Shown piece after piece: positions 32,280-34,318 of a stretch of DNA of 34,318 nucleotides. Below the pieces are notes generated by a model, which was given only the letters and a program-made list of their open reading frames with translations, did not search any database and had not been told where the DNA came from. How positions within the stretch are numbered: the stretch's first letter is position 1; each line of letters starts with the position of its first letter. A program made the position numbers and the translations under genes. This DNA comes from Trichoplax adhaerens (Eukaryota; Placozoa; Uniplacotomia; Trichoplacea; Trichoplacidae): the NCBI RefSeq assembly GCF_000150275.1, contig NW_002060943.1, positions 12,494,794 through 12,529,111 on the forward strand, given 5' to 3'.

Positions 32280-34318
32280 ATGGCTACTAGATATAGCGAA
32301 TTAAAAATTTTTCAGAAAATTCAACTCCTATATGAAGAAGGCGAGAAGAAGTATATAGCGCAGGATGACCTAAATGCAATCTCAAATTACGAGCAAGCTC
32401 TAGATCAAATTCAGTCGTTGCCAAAAAAGGATACTGATCTAGAACTCCAGTATAAGATTAATCTTCGGATTACTGATATTTATATTCGGCATGGCGAATG
32501 GAGTCAAGCTACTAAATTTAGGCAACATGCTCTATATATGGCTAATAGAATGAAAAATCAGGTCTACATTGCCGATTGCATAGACAGGCAAGGAGACATT
32601 AAAAGAATGACTGGCGACGAAAGTGGAGCCTTATCTGATTTTCGGATATCACTGGATATGAAGTTAAAATCACTTGATGGCGACAATTTAAGCATTGGTG
32701 ATACCTATCATAAAATAGGACGTGCCTACTTTAGTCAAAAAGAATATAATAGGGCACTTTTAATGTATCAAAAAGCACTTGATATTCGAATCAGAAAGCT
32801 TGGTGATGATGATCTAATTGTAGCTCAATCCTATCATAATATAGGACTTGCCTATAGCAACCTAGGCATGCTTGAGATGCTATCAATATGAATAAAAAAT
32901 CACTTGAAATAAATCTTGCCAAGCTCGATAATGATCATTATCACGTTACTACTTCTTACGATTTCATGGGAAATTTATATAAGAAGAAAGGGGCGTATAA
33001 AGAAGCTCTTGCAGTGTTTAGAAAAAGTCTTGAAATTAGATTGCAACGGCTTGGTAGTAATGATGTTAGTGTTGCATCATCGTATCGAAATATAGGGCTT
33101 CTGCATCGTAGCGCTAAGCAAAATAATCAGGCTATACGGATGCTTGAAAAAGCAATCGAAATTTTAACTTTTAATTATGGAGAAAATCACCGAAACATTG
33201 CCAATATCTATAATGAAGTAGCTACATGCTATAGTCATTTGCATCAGAAAGATGTAGCCGCGAATATAAGACGAAAGGCTGATAGCATTCGTAAAATTTT
33301 AAGTCATTCGCCACAGAAGAACAGTCACCGAGTATTTCAACCACTTAGCCATGTTTCCCGACAATCAGAAGGTAAATTTCTATGCATGCGATTAGTACAA
33401 CTATATTTATAATTAATTTCTGCTTAGTACTGTATATGTCATCCACTTTTTTTCTTTCTATTGCAAAATATGCACTTAATTTCTAAAACAGAAGATGATT
33501 TTAGCTGCTGTTTCATCTTAAATAGTCGTGTCGTACTAAAGGCAACGGAAATCTTGACCATTAGTTCTTAATTAGTTATGATAATGTGCACGTATGCTAA
33601 CAGGTAGTTTATATCTAATTCATTAAAATAAGCAGTCTCTCTTGTACTATTCTTGACATCGTTTAAATCACATTTATTTCGTTTGAATCACTCTGAATGT
33701 AGGTCATGAAAATGGCCAATCAGTCTTTCAGCAAATTGAGACTAGAAGGGATAGAAAGAGTAGCGATCATGGTAAATATAAGAAACCTTAGTCATTCCCT
33801 GGATATCACTGCACATTCGTAACCTTTGCTCCACTAATAAATTTTTATTTTTCTATCTGTTGTATATCATATTTGAATGATATTTGGATAGGTACTGGTA
33901 TACAAAGCAAAAATTACTTAAAAGCGTATAATAGAGCAATAAAGCAAGGAAAGCGTCGCAATAATTTGATTCGTGCTATGTTTGTTGGGCCTCGTAATGT
34001 CGGTAAATCATCGATTATGAGAGTTTTCACTCAACAAAGGCTAAGCGGTCATGACTCACCGACACAAGTTGCTGAATGGTCGGAAAGAATGATCAAAATC
34101 AATGCTTATGACATTTATGATGGGAAATTTTGTGCTATGAGTGAAATATTAGAAAAAAATGTGATCGCGTCTATAGAAGAATCGCCTCAAGTTACCAAAG
34201 AGCTTGATGACAATCCAAACTTCAAGAAGCAGATTATCGAAACTCCCATATTAAGTAAAGATAATGCGCAAGCTGCAACAAACAAATCATCATTAAATAA
34301 TCTATGCCTCGACTCTTC
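32280..34318 (+). CDS. TPR protein fused to a P-loop (Roc/Ras-like) NTPase, 3' end off window
   Basis: Exons 32280-33371, 33703-33771 and 33892 to the window edge; introns GT-AG, phase 1. Residues 1-110 are the shared helical N-terminal module, then GDIKRMTGDESGALSDF and about five TPRs (YHKIGRAYFSQKEYNRALLM, YHNIGLAYSNLG, SYDFMGNLYKKKGAYKEALA, SYRNIGLLHRSAKQNNQAI). Near 32874-32890 the frame shifts: the upstream frame ends at 32891, and the downstream one continues the same TPR without loss of homology, consistent with one base missing there. Exon 3 encodes a linker, then AMFVGPRNVGKSSIMRVF, where GPRNVGKS (33987-34010) is a Walker A/G1 loop, with RLSGHDSPTQVAEW downstream at the place where Roc-type GTPases have their switch I threonine region. 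The Roc identity is inferred from this layout; G3 and any COR or death domain would lie past the edge. If the frameshift is real, the NTPase part is not made from the first ATG. Confidence 0.7.

Noticed and set aside
32880-32891. Overlapping ATGA as bacterial-style translational coupling
   Set aside because: The surroundings are spliced eukaryotic genes and the TPR unit continues across the overlap, so a frameshift explains it better.
1-34318. Search for tRNA, rRNA, CRISPR or bacterial operons
   Set aside because: No cloverleaf B-box pattern, rRNA core sequence or ribosome-binding-site-led gene string was noticed by eye; a covariance-model scan would be needed to be sure for tRNAs.

Overview
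The window reads as nuclear DNA of an intron-rich, AT-rich animal. It holds a complete 27-exon TTC27 gene whose short introns (mostly 75-140 bp) all keep the frame, an LRR gene with ten exons, AATAAA signals after several stops, and no bacterial operon structure. Several kinesin-light-chain-like TPR genes with near-identical internal repeats fit an early-branching metazoan. A placozoan (Trichoplax/Hoilungia type) is my best guess, but this is inference; no species marker is visible.

Layout. 1156-3912 (-): a 918-residue TPR protein with twelve nearly identical 42-residue repeats and a Glu/Lys/Gln coiled-coil tail. 5911-6656 (-): a small spliced multi-pass membrane protein I do not recognise. 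8007-9110 (+): a 367-residue TPR protein of the same family as the first. 9111-12099: mostly featureless, with a diverged 215-bp duplication and a hairpin. 12100-13326 (-) and 14259-15481 (+): two paralogous two-exon genes, head to head across a 0.93-kb spacer with TATA-like boxes and heat-shock-element-like motifs. I recovered both short first exons from matching splice phases and matching N-terminal residues. 15992-18268: a repeat region, a 578-bp tandem duplication running into eight copies of a 136-bp unit. 18799-24386 (+): TTC27, 841 codons. 26076-28522 (+): a leucine-rich-repeat protein of 373 codons with a Cys-rich tail. 29190-30790: a decayed TPR pseudogene. 32280-34318 (+, runs off the edge): a TPR gene spliced to a P-loop (Roc/Ras-like) NTPase domain, with one frameshift in its TPR part.

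How they relate. TTC27 and the LRR gene look like ordinary conserved genes. The TPR genes share an N-terminal module (a GD-x-KR motif before the first canonical repeat) and span fresh duplication (first gene), diverged copy (8007), NTPase fusion (32280) and dead copy (29190). This looks like local birth and death of a receptor-like or scaffold repeat family. In the first gene, variation between repeats sits at a few fixed positions, which recalls repeat domains of STAND/NLR-type proteins. The head-to-head pair is the other unusual locus: an unnamed family with a conserved C-terminal module, one copy strongly cysteine-enriched.
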